A stretch of DNA of 16,191 bases from an uncultured Eubacteriales bacterium (lineage in GTDB: Bacteria > Bacillota > Clostridia > Oscillospirales > CAG-272), in the NCBI GenBank assembly GCA_910586545.1, contig CAJUIQ010000034.1, positions 1-16,191 of the forward strand, in the 5' to 3' direction. Each line of letters starts with the position of its first letter. The first letter of the stretch is position 1. The notes below the pieces were generated by a model. That model saw nothing but the letters and a program-made list of their open reading frames with translations. It had not been told where the DNA came from and ran no database searches. The position numbers and the translations under genes were made by a program. This document shows positions 6,041 to 14,971 of this stretch, in pieces.

Positions 6041-7079
6041 ACCGTGCCAGTCCCTGCTGGCGCTGTCTGGAAATATTGATAGCGCCCTCCGGGATGCTGG
6101 AGATATTATCCAGAGACATTCCCGTTCCCAGCGCAACGCAGGACACCGCCCGCTCCGCGACTCTAGTTTTAATACCCGTAACATTGGCAATCAGCCGATC
6201 CAATCCGTACAGCAAACTGCCACCGCCGGTCATTACAATCCCGTTATACAATATATCGCCTACAAGCTCCGGCGGGGTACGTTCAATCACCGAGCAAACT
6301 GCCTCAATAATGGCGGTAATCGGTTCTTCCAATGCGTCCGGCATTTCCAGAGAAGAAATCCGCACCACTCTTGGCAGTCCCTGCACCAGGCACCGTCCTT
6401 TTACCTCAATCATACGGGGCTCATCCCGTTGCCACGCGGCACCCACTTTGATTTTGATTTCTTCTGCAGTACGCTCACCAATGAGCACATTATGCCGCCG
6501 GCGCACATATCGGATAATCGCTTCATCAAACCGGTCGCCCGCGACCTTGATGGATTCGGACACCACCACTCCTCCAAGAGAAATGACAGCAACGTCCGTG
6601 GTGCCGCCGCCGATGTCTACAATCATATTACCGTTCGCGCTGGAAATATCAATTCCCGCACCGATTGCGGCAGCCACCGGTTCTTCAATCAGATATGTTT
6701 TTTTCGCTCCCGCCTGCGTAGCCGCATCGACAACTGCGCGCTCCTCCACTTCTGTAATCCCGCTGGGAACGCATATGATAACGCGGGGAGAAAAGAAGGA
6801 AGACCCGCACGCCTTTTTTATAAAATACTGGATCATCCGCAAGGTATATTCATACTGGCTGATTACACCATCCCGCAAGGGGCGGATTGCAGTGATATTG
6901 CCCGGCGTCCGCCCAAGCATCATCTGCGCTTCCCGCCCGACCTTCAGGATTTTATCTGTATTCTGGTCAATGGCCACAACGGAAGGTTCTTTCAAAACGA
7001 TGCCCTTGCCCTGCACATAAACCAAAACAGTAGCGGTACCAAGATCAATACCGATGTCTTTACGCATACCCAGGTGCAT
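6039..7079 (-). CDS. mreB: Rod-shape-determining actin-like protein MreB
   Basis: The 346-residue product is a complete MreB/Mbl-type bacterial actin, which forms membrane-associated filaments that guide elongasome peptidoglycan synthesis. Visible signatures are phosphate-1 loop IGIDLGTATVLVY (9-21), VPSGITEVEERAV (104-116), the EEPVAAAIGAG segment (132-142), phosphate-2 motif VDIGGGTTDVAV (154-165) and adenosine-binding TGGGSLLYGLD (284-294). Length is typical. The ATG at 7079 has AAAGGAG seven bases upstream. The gene stands alone, away from mreC, mreD and rodA, which resembles the separate mbl/mreBH-type paralogues of Firmicutes. It could therefore be a second MreB rather than the one in the mreBCD cluster; sequence alone does not separate these well. 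Confidence 0.95.
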   Translation of the reverse strand: MHLGMRKDIGIDLGTATVLVYVQGKGIVLKEPSVVAIDQNTDKILKVGREAQMMLGRTPGNITAIRPLRDGVISQYEYTLRMIQYFIKKACGSSFFSPRVIICVPSGITEVEERAVVDAATQAGAKKTYLIEEPVAAAIGAGIDISSANGNMIVDIGGGTTDVAVISLGGVVVSESIKVAGDRFDEAIIRYVRRRHNVLIGERTAEEIKIKVGAAWQRDEPRMIEVKGRCLVQGLPRVVRISSLEMPDALEEPITAIIEAVCSVIERTPPELVGDILYNGIVMTGGGSLLYGLDRLIANVTGIKTRVAERAVSCVALGTGMSLDNISSIPEGAINISRQRQQGLAR

Positions 7080-7110
7080 ATCTCTGCTCCTTTCCTTCTG
7101 TAATGGATAA

Positions 7111-7116
7111 ATTATA
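7111..7116 (-). promoter_or_regulatory. Probable -10 box of mreB
   Basis: On the minus strand a perfect TATAAT lies 32 bases before the mreB start codon. At the expected distance there is no good -35 box, so an activator or another sigma factor may contribute, or the true promoter lies elsewhere in the 7080-7330 gap. Confidence 0.4.
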
Positions 7117-7328
7117 CAACTCTATAAAATCGCGACACTGTATTCATTTTACCACACAATTTTTCATTTTGCAATGAAAAACTACTTTTTCTTTTTTCTT
7201 CTTTTTTGCCTGCAAATGTATTCTATGCCAAATCTGTGATAGAATATGTGCTCTTTTAAAAAAAAGCATGGACCGAAAGGAATAAATTGTAAATTCGTCC
7301 AAAAATTCAAACTTTTTTCAAAAATACA

Positions 7329-7337
7329 TGCTATACT
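7329..7337 (+). promoter_or_regulatory. Extended -10 promoter of the Gld-like ABC operon
   Basis: TGC-TATACT (TG at 7329-7330, hexamer at 7332-7337) is an extended -10 element 68 bases before the TTG start of the ATPase gene. The -35 region is weak, as expected for extended -10 promoters. The rest of the mreB-ABC gap is AT-rich with long A and T tracts, and I see no gene in it. Confidence 0.45.
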
Positions 7338-7405
7338 ATTTGCAATATCATACAGCAAATTCTGCAGCGGCGCTGCAACATTTTATAATCCGGGAGGAAT
7401 TTGGT

Positions 7406-8527
7406 TTGATTGAGGTCAAAAACGTATCCAAGAATTATGGTCCCGTGCCGGCCGTAAAGGACATTAGTTTTACGGTGGAAAAAGGGCACATTTATGGGTT
7501 TCTGGGGCCAAACGGCGCTGGCAAGTCTACAACTATGAATATGATCACAGGCTGTCTTGCCGCCACCAGCGGAGAAATCACCATTGACGGCCACGACATC
7601 TACGGTGAGGCGATTGAAGCCAAGCGGCATATCGGGTATCTGCCGGAACAGCCGCCGCTCTACACCGACATGACCCCCTTTGAATATTTGTCCTTCGTCG
7701 GAAGGGCCAAGGGACTTTCCAAAAGCGAATTATATGAGCAAATGGAAACGGTTATGGAAAAAACGGGCATTACCGATGTAGCGGACCGTCTGATTCGCAA
7801 CTTATCTAAAGGATACAAGCAGCGGGTCGGTATCGCACAGGCGATTTTGGGAGATCCGGATGTAATTATTTTGGACGAGCCTACCGTGGGACTGGACCCT
7901 ATTCAAATCGTAGAAATTCGGCAGCTGATCCAAGAACTGGGCCAGGAGCATACGGTTATTCTTTCCAGCCATATTCTGCAGGAAATCAGTGCGGTATGCG
8001 ACTGGGTAATTATGATTTCTAAAGGAAAAATTGTTGCAAGCGATTCTATGGAAAATCTGCTTGCCAACGCGTCTGCTTCCAGTTCCATTCAATTAGAAAC
8101 AGAAGGCGACGAGACTATGGTTCAAAAAGCGCTGGAAAATATCGCCGGTGTAAGAAACCTTGCTTTTTCTAAAAAAGGCAATCGTCTTCTTGTTACCGTG
8201 ACGGTGGACGAGGGGACGCATCCGGGAGATGATATTTTTATGGCGCTGCGGCATGCAAATTTACCGGTTCTTTCTATGACGGACGGCAGCGCAGGTCAGG
8301 GAGCGCTGGAAGACCTCTTTATTCAGCTGGCAGGAGAAAGCTTGGATGCAGGCGCTGCATATGCGGCGGATAAAGCGGCAAAAAAAGAAAAAAAAGACCC
8401 TATTGGGGAATCTCCTCTTGGCAGCGCATATTACGACGAGTCCGTCGATGAACCTGCCGCAAAGGATGAAAAAGACACAGACACTTACGAATCCCTGTTC
8501 GAAGAAAAAGAGGAGGAAGACCAATGA
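7406..8527 (+). CDS. ABC transporter ATP-binding protein, GldA-like
   Basis: The 373-residue ATPase starts at a TTG (7406), chosen because GGGAGGA (7392-7398) is seven bases upstream and the protein then begins with the family-typical (M)IEVKNVSKNYG. An in-frame ATG at 7328 lies within the promoter region and is unlikely. Motifs are Walker A GPNGAGKST (34-42), signature LSKGY (133-137, a common variant in this ABC-2 subfamily), Walker B VIILDEP (153-159) and H-loop His189. A C-terminal extension of about 150 residues ends in a Lys/Glu/Asp-rich, probably disordered tail. It energises the permease encoded by the next gene, with which it overlaps by ATGA. The four-gene order ATPase, ABC-2 permease, GldG-like, DUF4340 recurs in Clostridia and Bacteroidetes; the exported substrate is not known. 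Confidence 0.92.
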   Translation: MIEVKNVSKNYGPVPAVKDISFTVEKGHIYGFLGPNGAGKSTTMNMITGCLAATSGEITIDGHDIYGEAIEAKRHIGYLPEQPPLYTDMTPFEYLSFVGRAKGLSKSELYEQMETVMEKTGITDVADRLIRNLSKGYKQRVGIAQAILGDPDVIILDEPTVGLDPIQIVEIRQLIQELGQEHTVILSSHILQEISAVCDWVIMISKGKIVASDSMENLLANASASSSIQLETEGDETMVQKALENIAGVRNLAFSKKGNRLLVTVTVDEGTHPGDDIFMALRHANLPVLSMTDGSAGQGALEDLFIQLAGESLDAGAAYAADKAAKKEKKDPIGESPLGSAYYDESVDEPAAKDEKDTDTYESLFEEKEEEDQ

Positions 8528-9393
8528 GCGCGATTTTTAAAAAAGAATTTCGTTCCAGCATGTGCGGCATGACCGGTATGATTTTTATTGCCTATGTATT
8601 GCTGTTTCTTGGGTTCAATACCGTTTATGTCAACTATTATGCCGCCGTAGGCAGCTTTGAAGTTGTTATCATTTCGGCATCGTTTTTATCCCTTCTTGCC
8701 GTACCTCTGCTGACAATGCGTTCCTTTTCTGAAGAGCGGCATAACAAAACAGACCAATTATTGTATTCGCTCCCTATCAGCACGGGAAAGATCGTTTTGG
8801 GAAAATTTTTTGGTATGGCTGTCGTTTTTGCCATTCCCACCGCTGTTGCATGTATCTATCCTCTAATCGCCAAAGGCTATAGCAGCGGCACCATCAATTT
8901 GGCTATTGGCTACGGTTCCATTTTGGCATATTATCTTCTCGGCTGTGCTGTCATTGCTATCTGCATGTTTTTGTCCACCCTTACGGAAAGCCAGGTAATC
9001 GCGGCGATTATCAGTATTGGCGCGATTCTTCTGCTGTATTTCACTGACATGCTGCTGACAGTACTTCCAACGGGAGCGTGGGTTTCTCTTACCGTAGTCA
9101 TCCTGCTTTCTTTGATCCTCGTGTACATCGTTTTTGTTTCTACAAAAAGTCCAGTGGCAGGCGGCATATGCGGCGCCGTGTTGATCATTGGCGCGGTAAC
9201 AATATATCTGATAAACGCGTCCCTGTTTGACGGGCTGCTTCAGAAAATGGTAGGCGCGCTGGCAATCTTTCAGCCCATTGAAAATTTTGGCCTTGGAACT
9301 TTTGATATTGCCTGCCTGTTCCGGTATCTGTCTATATGTATTCTATTTATATTCTTTACCGTACAGTCTTTTGAAAAGCGGCGCTGGAACTAA
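8524..9393 (+). CDS. ABC-2 type permease, GldF-like
   Basis: The 289-residue polytopic membrane protein has about eight hydrophobic segments (roughly 17-35, 46-65, 93-115, 129-151, 157-180, 187-206, 211-230, 264-282; one or two may be re-entrant, as the ABC-2 fold has six). The cytoplasmic stretch PLLTMRSFSEERHNKTDQLL followed by SLPIS (61-85) is the typical ABC-2 signature after the second segment and contacts the ATPase. Its ATG overlaps the ATPase stop as ATGA, which implies translational coupling. It forms the membrane channel of the transporter with the upstream ATPase. GldF-like is a family resemblance only; gliding itself is not implied. Confidence 0.9.
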   Translation: MSAIFKKEFRSSMCGMTGMIFIAYVLLFLGFNTVYVNYYAAVGSFEVVIISASFLSLLAVPLLTMRSFSEERHNKTDQLLYSLPISTGKIVLGKFFGMAVVFAIPTAVACIYPLIAKGYSSGTINLAIGYGSILAYYLLGCAVIAICMFLSTLTESQVIAAIISIGAILLLYFTDMLLTVLPTGAWVSLTVVILLSLILVYIVFVSTKSPVAGGICGAVLIIGAVTIYLINASLFDGLLQKMVGALAIFQPIENFGLGTFDIACLFRYLSICILFIFFTVQSFEKRRWN

Positions 9394-9407
9394 GGAGGGA
9401 ATGAAAA

Positions 9408-10871
9408 ATGAATGAACAAAACAATAAAAGCAAAAAGCACACTCTGAAAATCGGTTCCTTCAGCATTGTGATTTCCCTGGTAGTTTTAGCGGTAGTTATT
9501 GCGGCCAACCTGCTTGTGAGCAGTCTCCCCGCTTGGCTCATTCGGCCGGACACCACCAAGGGAGGACTGTTCACCATCAGCGACACCACCAAGGAAATTG
9601 CCGCTGCGCTGGACACAGATGTCACACTATATCATATCACACAGCCGGATAACGCAAATGTTACAGTACAGGAAATTTTACAGAGATACGCAGACATGAG
9701 CACCCATATCAAGGTTGTGGAAATTGATCCTGTGGCAAAACCTACGTTTATCTCTGAATATACTTCTGCTGAACAAATTGCAGAAAACAGTATTATCGCC
9801 GTTAGTGACAAGCGGAGCACCATCATCGACGGCAACGCCCTTTATATGTATAAGCTGCCGGGAGACGATATAAATTATTATTCCCGCAGTGAATACGAAT
9901 ACTACTATCAAATGTTTGCTTATCAAGGGAAGCAACTAAGCGCCGAAGAATATTTCTTTGGTGAAAATGAACTGACCCGCGCACTCGACTATGTAACAAC
10001 AGAAGAACTCCCTGTTCTATATGTAGTAGGCGGTCACGGAGAGCTCCAGCTTACCGAGACGTTTGCTTCCGCTGTAGCCGACGAGAATGTGGAAATGCGG
10101 GATTTGACCCTCCTTGCGGGAGAAACGCAAGGCGTGCCGGAGGATGCGGCAGCCATCATTATCAATGTGCCGCAAACAGACATTACCGAGGAAGAGCTGA
10201 CCATACTCAAAACATATTTAAATGCGGGCGGAAACATTCTTCTGACAACATTTTTCCAGTTCTGTACTGCGGACACCGTTCCAAATATAGCGTCTCTTGC
10301 AGAATATATGGGACTGACTGCCACTGCTGATGTGGTTTTGGAAGGAGACAACACAAAGTATTATCAATCACCAAGCATCATTATTCCCACCCTTACCGAG
10401 CAGGGGTTGGGGAGTAACCTTCCCAGCACAAATATCTCCACATATATGGCAAATGCCCACCCCATTACGAACACCCAGTCTAACGAAAATGTAACGACAG
10501 TGCCTTTGATGACTACTTCTGATACCGCATACCTGTCCGCAGAGGCAGAAAAAGAAGATAAGGCAACTGCGTCCTTTACCTTGGCCTGGGAAGCAACCCT
10601 GAAAGATGGCGGAAAGCTGATTTGGTTTAGCTCTCCCTACCTGTTCAGCGATAATTTTATACAGTCTAACAGTCAAATACTGGCAGCCGCGCTACAACAA
10701 ATCGGAGAAAAGCCAAATGCCGTATCCCTTGTGGGCAAAGCCGTACCTACATCAACGCTGGACGTTTCTCAAGGTGATATTACTACATGGTTTATCGTAA
10801 TGGTCGTCGCCGTTCCTCTAATTTTTCTGATTACCGGATTCGTAGTCTGGTTCCTGCGTCGTAGAAGATAA
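9408..10871 (+). CDS. GldG-family ABC auxiliary protein
   Basis: The 487-residue protein has an N-terminal membrane segment (about 18-38), a large extracytoplasmic domain, a C-terminal membrane segment (about 462-483) and a short Arg-rich cytoplasmic end. The extracytoplasmic part matches the GldG/ABC-auxiliary pattern: GGLFTISDTTKEIAAAL (52-68), an extended thioredoxin-like region with a GENELTRALDYV stretch (185-196), then LPVLYVVGGHGE (201-212) and a DUF4350-like Rossmann-type half. Ribosome binding site AAGGAGGGA (9392-9400) fits the ATG at 9408, and only 14 bases separate it from the permease gene. In this family it works as a membrane partner of the ATPase-permease pair; whether it acts as substrate receptor or wall-side scaffold is not established. 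Confidence 0.87.
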   Translation: MNEQNNKSKKHTLKIGSFSIVISLVVLAVVIAANLLVSSLPAWLIRPDTTKGGLFTISDTTKEIAAALDTDVTLYHITQPDNANVTVQEILQRYADMSTHIKVVEIDPVAKPTFISEYTSAEQIAENSIIAVSDKRSTIIDGNALYMYKLPGDDINYYSRSEYEYYYQMFAYQGKQLSAEEYFFGENELTRALDYVTTEELPVLYVVGGHGELQLTETFASAVADENVEMRDLTLLAGETQGVPEDAAAIIINVPQTDITEEELTILKTYLNAGGNILLTTFFQFCTADTVPNIASLAEYMGLTATADVVLEGDNTKYYQSPSIIIPTLTEQGLGSNLPSTNISTYMANAHPITNTQSNENVTTVPLMTTSDTAYLSAEAEKEDKATASFTLAWEATLKDGGKLIWFSSPYLFSDNFIQSNSQILAAALQQIGEKPNAVSLVGKAVPTSTLDVSQGDITTWFIVMVVAVPLIFLITGFVVWFLRRRR

Positions 10872-10883
10872 GAGAGGCAGCCT

Positions 10884-11891
10884 ATGAAAAAAACCGGGAA
10901 AAGTATCTTAACACTTGTAATTTTGCTATTCGTTCTAGGAGGGTTGATTACAGGATATTTGATTCTACGACAATACAATGCTGCACAAGAAGACGCGGAA
11001 GCTTCCTCCATCCCCCTTCTGGACAAAACCAAAGAAACCGTTACTTCACTGCGATATCATAACGGAGAAAATGATCTGTCTTTCGTCTACGAAAATGATG
11101 TGTGGGAATATGCCTTGGACAGCCACTTTCCTCTCCAACAGAAGCCACTGCAGGATATGGCCGCGGCAGCCAGCTCTATAGAAGCTAAGCTGCAGGTGGA
11201 GATATCTGACACAGAAGCGGAAACCTATGGTCTGGACACGCCTGCGTGCACAGTCGAAGTTACGTTTACAGACAGTTCTGTATACACCTATACCTTTGGA
11301 GATACCAACAGTTTTAACGGATATCAATACTTTACTATATCCGGCGACGACGCCGTCTATATGGTAGAAGCATCTCTATCAGCGTCTTTTGATACACCGC
11401 TGCATTCTTTATATCAGGCAGAATCCTACGTACTTACAGAGAGGGGCGTGGAAAAAGGAGACGTTACATCTATTCTTTTAGAAACTGCCGCTGGGTCTGC
11501 AAAAGAAATTACGGATGCCGGCGGTATCGAAACGCTGTTTGCCCATGTGGACAAATTGAATCTCAGTGTCTGGGAGGACTACTATGCGGATCCGGAAGAA
11601 ATGCAGGAAGTATACGGCATTCACGAAAACGGAGATCGTATTACAGTGACCTATAAGACAAACGACGGAGAAAACACCACTTATACAGTATTTATCGGAA
11701 ACAAATTTGAGCGGGTTGGAGATGCCGACGATACACAAAACTCCAATAATACAGAGGACAAAGAAACAAAATACGGATATTTTTATTCCCCCCAAGGGTC
11801 GTCTGTTGTGTATACCGCCGACGCGGATACAATAGACGCGATTTTCGACTATTTGGTATATACGCCGCCGGTTGACACATCCGATACCTAA
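10884..11891 (+). CDS. DUF4340 domain membrane-anchored protein
   Basis: The 335-residue protein has one N-terminal membrane anchor (about 8-29) and an extracytoplasmic domain with the DUF4340 pattern. It shows repeated short beta-rich units such as the YGLDTPACTVEVTF and YTYTFGDTNSF segments, then VYMVEASLS. An Asp/Asn/Thr-rich low-complexity insert lies near residues 277-295. GAGAGG-like spacing (GAGAGG at 10872-10877, six bases before ATG) and a 12-base gap to the GldG-like gene place it last in the operon. DUF4340 proteins are habitual partners of GldG-type proteins; the biochemical role is unknown. A strong terminator follows. Confidence 0.85.
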   Translation: MKKTGKSILTLVILLFVLGGLITGYLILRQYNAAQEDAEASSIPLLDKTKETVTSLRYHNGENDLSFVYENDVWEYALDSHFPLQQKPLQDMAAAASSIEAKLQVEISDTEAETYGLDTPACTVEVTFTDSSVYTYTFGDTNSFNGYQYFTISGDDAVYMVEASLSASFDTPLHSLYQAESYVLTERGVEKGDVTSILLETAAGSAKEITDAGGIETLFAHVDKLNLSVWEDYYADPEEMQEVYGIHENGDRITVTYKTNDGENTTYTVFIGNKFERVGDADDTQNSNNTEDKETKYGYFYSPQGSSVVYTADADTIDAIFDYLVYTPPVDTSDT

Positions 11892-11912
11892 CGTCTGATC
11901 TAATAAAAGCGT

Positions 11913-11947
11913 AAAAAGAGGGAGCGCATATGCGCTCCCTCTTTTTT
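11913..11947. terminator. Bidirectional terminator ending the ABC operon and the DUF4091/dockerin gene
   Basis: A perfect 17-bp palindrome (11913-11929 with 11930-11946) with no spare loop bases has T tracts on both strands. It sits 21 bases after the DUF4340 stop and 18 bases beyond the stop of the minus-strand gene, serving both convergent units. Confidence 0.9.
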
Positions 11948-11965
11948 ATCAAGTTTTTCGTTATC

Positions 11966-14908
11966 TTACTTGTCTGCCAATTGCATACGCAAAATTCCTA
12001 TATCGCGTATCGTAACGTCTCCATCACCATCTGCGTCGGCTGCAGCTAGCTGCTCTTTTGTAAACGCGCTGCCTGCAGGAAGTTTATCCGCCAAGTGCAG
12101 ACGAATCAATCCTATATCACGTATTGTAACTTCTCCGTCACCGTCTACATCCCCAAGAGTGTAGTCCGGCTTAGACTGACCGCAGACTGTGCATTTGTCG
12201 TTCTCATCATACTGATGCCCTGGCGCGGTGAGAACGGTTTTCTCCTTAAAGCCGCAACGGGAGCAAGTTCTCACAGAGCTTCCGTTCACTGTACATGTGG
12301 GATCCTTTATAACCGGATCGCCAAATTTGTGTCCCAGAGGCGGGGTAGTTTCTCCGTCCTCCACGTAATCACAGCGGATACAAGCGCCGCCGGAATGTCC
12401 AGGCTCTGTGCAGGTAGGCTCGCTGCCGCCTTCCGATACCAAATAGTGGCCCTTTGCGGTAATCGCTTCACCCTGTACAGCATAGTCGCAATATCTGCAG
12501 GCATCCACTACGTAGCCATCTTCTGTACATGTGTTTGTGTAGCGTTTCTGCATCAAATGACTATCGCTGGAAAGTCGCGTGTCGCAAATCGTGCAGACTA
12601 CGCTGTGTACGCTCTCATCTCTATTTTCATAACGATAGTAGCTGTCGTCATCGTGATATTTTGTAACGGTTACTTCCTTTACATATCCACAATCCTTACA
12701 AGTGTAGCGAGTCTGACCATCTTTCGTACAGCTTACCGGAATGACAACCTCTTCTGTAAAGCAGGATCCCTCCGTATGTTTAGCGGGGATTGTTTCTATT
12801 GTCGTCTCGCCGCATTTTGTACAGGTGTACTGCATTTGCCCGACCGTGGTGCAGCCCGCTTCGTTTACTACAGTACCATTCTCGTAAGTATGGTTGCATA
12901 CGCCTTCTTTTACTGCTGCTTCTACTGCATTACCAAGCTCCAGACGGACAGCCGCCATAATGTCGTATTCGTCCATATCACTATCCCATGCGCTGGTGTC
13001 AAAGCTGTTCAGAGACAAATAATCAACAACATTTGTCGAAACCTTGGAAACGATAGCCTGCGCTGTGTCGCTTCCCTTGTATTCTTCCAGCATGGTAAGC
13101 ATCTGATATTCTTCAATACCGTCGCGCATCTGTTCTACACGTACAGTACCGATGTATTGTTCCGTCAGCACCATACCCTGGATCGGACCATAGAACAGCG
13201 TACCATTTCCGTAAATGGCATGTTCGTTCGCTGTGCCTTTGTTGTAAATATGCTTGTTGGTATACCACATATTTTCGTTTCTATTACCGGTTACCGTTTC
13301 ATCAAAGAAGCCACCGTTTTCATTTTGATACTCTTTCCAGTTATTGGCGCCATAGTAAAGATATCCGGTAACCCCGTTTTGATACAACTGCCAGAACAGC
13401 ATTTTGGTCTGCAAACCAGTATTTTCAATCAAATGGTTCGCATAGGTATATCCCTTGTTATAGCCGGCGGAATAAGCCCACAGTTCTCTCTTATTGCCCT
13501 GTTCCTCGGCTGCGGCAACATAGGAATGCGCTCTGTCGTAATAATCTCCGTAAATTCTTTCCCAGTTAAAATATTGCTGGCCCTTGAGAATCATACCGGA
13601 AATCGTGCAGCTGAGATTGCGGATTTTTTCTGTGCCTTTTCCCTGATAACCTACTTTATCCAGTTCACTGGAAGGTGTGAAGGCATATACTTGCGGGCAA
13701 AGTACTGTAGAACTATCCGTATTGAACATCTCCTGCGCACCGTCCCGAATTCCCGCCGTATTATCAAAGCTCAACGGCCCCTCATAATAGTTATAGGGAT
13801 ACGGATGATTTTCATGGTACGGTACAACGGTTCTTGCGTCGTCCCAATATTTTGCAATCGCTTTGGCGCGGTTTTTCACATCGTCTATAGTAGCGCCGTT
13901 CGGATTGCCGATTGCAGTCTGCTGTTCCTTAGACATGGGCTCGTCGGTGGTATAGAAGTAGAACTTATCCTTGATCAGTTCCCACTCATTTGTTTTGGAC
14001 AGCGCCGCGTAAATATCACCATATTTTGCATAATCCGCTATGTTGCGGTCCATATACAGGTTTTTCCATCCGCCACCGTTTGAAGTCACACGAATGGATC
14101 CCACTCTCTCATTTGTAAGATACGGGTTGCCGGCAGTCAAGCCGTCAGGAATGTCCATTGCGGTGATCCGGTTTTCCAACAGATAATCGTAAAACGCCTT
14201 ATAACTTCCGCCGTAGCTCGTATCATTACCCATATAAATGGAAGTGTCCAGAGCAGTTTTCTCAGACAGCGCAAAATCCCATACATATGCAAATACCTGC
14301 GCTGTTTTCACTTGCTGTCCCTGTGCATTACGGATGTTCAGCGTCGCTGTATACCATCCGCTGGGAGTAGTAGGCGTACTTTTCAGACGAATGTAGAATG
14401 CTTGGCTTTTCCCTGCGTTCAGCTGGAACGCGCCGATTGCGCTCAGGGGCGCTATCGGATCCGGCTGCTCGCCTTCTCGAATGATAGAGTCCTCCGCACT
14501 GGTAGCGCCTAAAACGCTTGTTACGTCCAGATTATCCACCGTTACGTACATCTGATAGTACAGCTCCGCCGCAAGAGTGTCGCCGCTCTCATTGGTAAAC
14601 GGTGTGATTTCAGCCGTCATGTTATCCTTCTGCTGCGCAGAATACAGGACAAACTGAGCATTTTCAATTTCATTTTTCGCCATGTACACAGAATATGTAT
14701 CCATGCCGGAAGGGGTGGTGTCACTGGTCATTACTTTTTTAAAGGAATGTTCAAACCACAGCGACAAGCTTGCATCTTCATACTCTGCCTGCTGCTTTTT
14801 ATATGTATCGGCCGGGTCGTCCACACCGTATACGCCCCCTGTAAACGTGCCGATACACAGCGTCACAGCAAGTACTGTCGTCAAACACGACAACAATAAC
14901 TTTTTCAC
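11966..14908 (-). CDS. Secreted DUF4091/GH123-like glycoside hydrolase with CxxC repeats and C-terminal type I dockerin
   Basis: The 980-residue product starts at a GTG (14908) with AGGAGGAG eight bases upstream and has a signal peptide (hydrophobic core about 4-25). Residues about 45-210 look like a beta-sandwich domain. Residues about 215-665 resemble the DUF4091/GH123 catalytic region: YTTDEP (Asp322-Glu323, the adjacent acid pair typical of GH123 substrate-assisted catalysis), FWQLYQNGVTGYLYYGANNW (505-524) and RDGIEEYQML (595-604). GH123 enzymes remove beta-GalNAc from glycolipids or glycans; many DUF4091 proteins are untested. Residues 670-910 hold seven CxxC motifs in repeats with GH/KH turns. 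Residues 917-980 are a dockerin with two calcium loops (DVDGDGEVTIRD and DADGDGDVTIRD), implying attachment to a cohesin-bearing scaffold. No cohesin is in the window. The domain calls are firm at the C-terminus and good for DUF4091; the substrate is inferred. Confidence 0.87.
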   Translation of the reverse strand: MKKLLLSCLTTVLAVTLCIGTFTGGVYGVDDPADTYKKQQAEYEDASLSLWFEHSFKKVMTSDTTPSGMDTYSVYMAKNEIENAQFVLYSAQQKDNMTAEITPFTNESGDTLAAELYYQMYVTVDNLDVTSVLGATSAEDSIIREGEQPDPIAPLSAIGAFQLNAGKSQAFYIRLKSTPTTPSGWYTATLNIRNAQGQQVKTAQVFAYVWDFALSEKTALDTSIYMGNDTSYGGSYKAFYDYLLENRITAMDIPDGLTAGNPYLTNERVGSIRVTSNGGGWKNLYMDRNIADYAKYGDIYAALSKTNEWELIKDKFYFYTTDEPMSKEQQTAIGNPNGATIDDVKNRAKAIAKYWDDARTVVPYHENHPYPYNYYEGPLSFDNTAGIRDGAQEMFNTDSSTVLCPQVYAFTPSSELDKVGYQGKGTEKIRNLSCTISGMILKGQQYFNWERIYGDYYDRAHSYVAAAEEQGNKRELWAYSAGYNKGYTYANHLIENTGLQTKMLFWQLYQNGVTGYLYYGANNWKEYQNENGGFFDETVTGNRNENMWYTNKHIYNKGTANEHAIYGNGTLFYGPIQGMVLTEQYIGTVRVEQMRDGIEEYQMLTMLEEYKGSDTAQAIVSKVSTNVVDYLSLNSFDTSAWDSDMDEYDIMAAVRLELGNAVEAAVKEGVCNHTYENGTVVNEAGCTTVGQMQYTCTKCGETTIETIPAKHTEGSCFTEEVVIPVSCTKDGQTRYTCKDCGYVKEVTVTKYHDDDSYYRYENRDESVHSVVCTICDTRLSSDSHLMQKRYTNTCTEDGYVVDACRYCDYAVQGEAITAKGHYLVSEGGSEPTCTEPGHSGGACIRCDYVEDGETTPPLGHKFGDPVIKDPTCTVNGSSVRTCSRCGFKEKTVLTAPGHQYDENDKCTVCGQSKPDYTLGDVDGDGEVTIRDIGLIRLHLADKLPAGSAFTKEQLAAADADGDGDVTIRDIGILRMQLADK
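12179..12898 (-). repeat. Seven-unit CxxC repeat region of the dockerin-bearing enzyme
   Basis: In the minus-strand protein, CxxC pairs occur at residues 696-699, 737-740, 772-775, 804-807, 843-846, 882-885 and 906-909. They are separated by about 24-41 residues, often with a preceding single Cys (as in PTCTEPGHSG or DPTCTVNGSS) and a following GH or KH. This is the pattern of small zinc-ribbon-like or disulfide-linked surface modules common in secreted Clostridial proteins. The units are diverged at DNA level, so this is an old protein repeat rather than a recent DNA expansion. Confidence 0.8.
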
Positions 14909-14971
14909 AATTGTCTCCTCCTAAAAATAATCTCGCAAATCCGCGAAAATACCGCGCTTGCTTATGAAACA

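Noticed and set aside
6076..7020. A 314-codon open frame on the plus strand opposite mreB
   Set aside because: It is antisense to a clearly conserved actin-like gene. The translation is Ser/Thr/Pro/Ile-rich and shows no family signature.
12095..14083. A 662-codon open frame on the plus strand opposite the DUF4091/dockerin gene
   Set aside because: It lies wholly antisense to a gene with a signal peptide, recognised domains and a good ribosome binding site. Its translation is rich in Cys, Ile, Phe and Val with no domain pattern, and its own start has no convincing ribosome binding site. The long frame follows from the codon use of the real gene.
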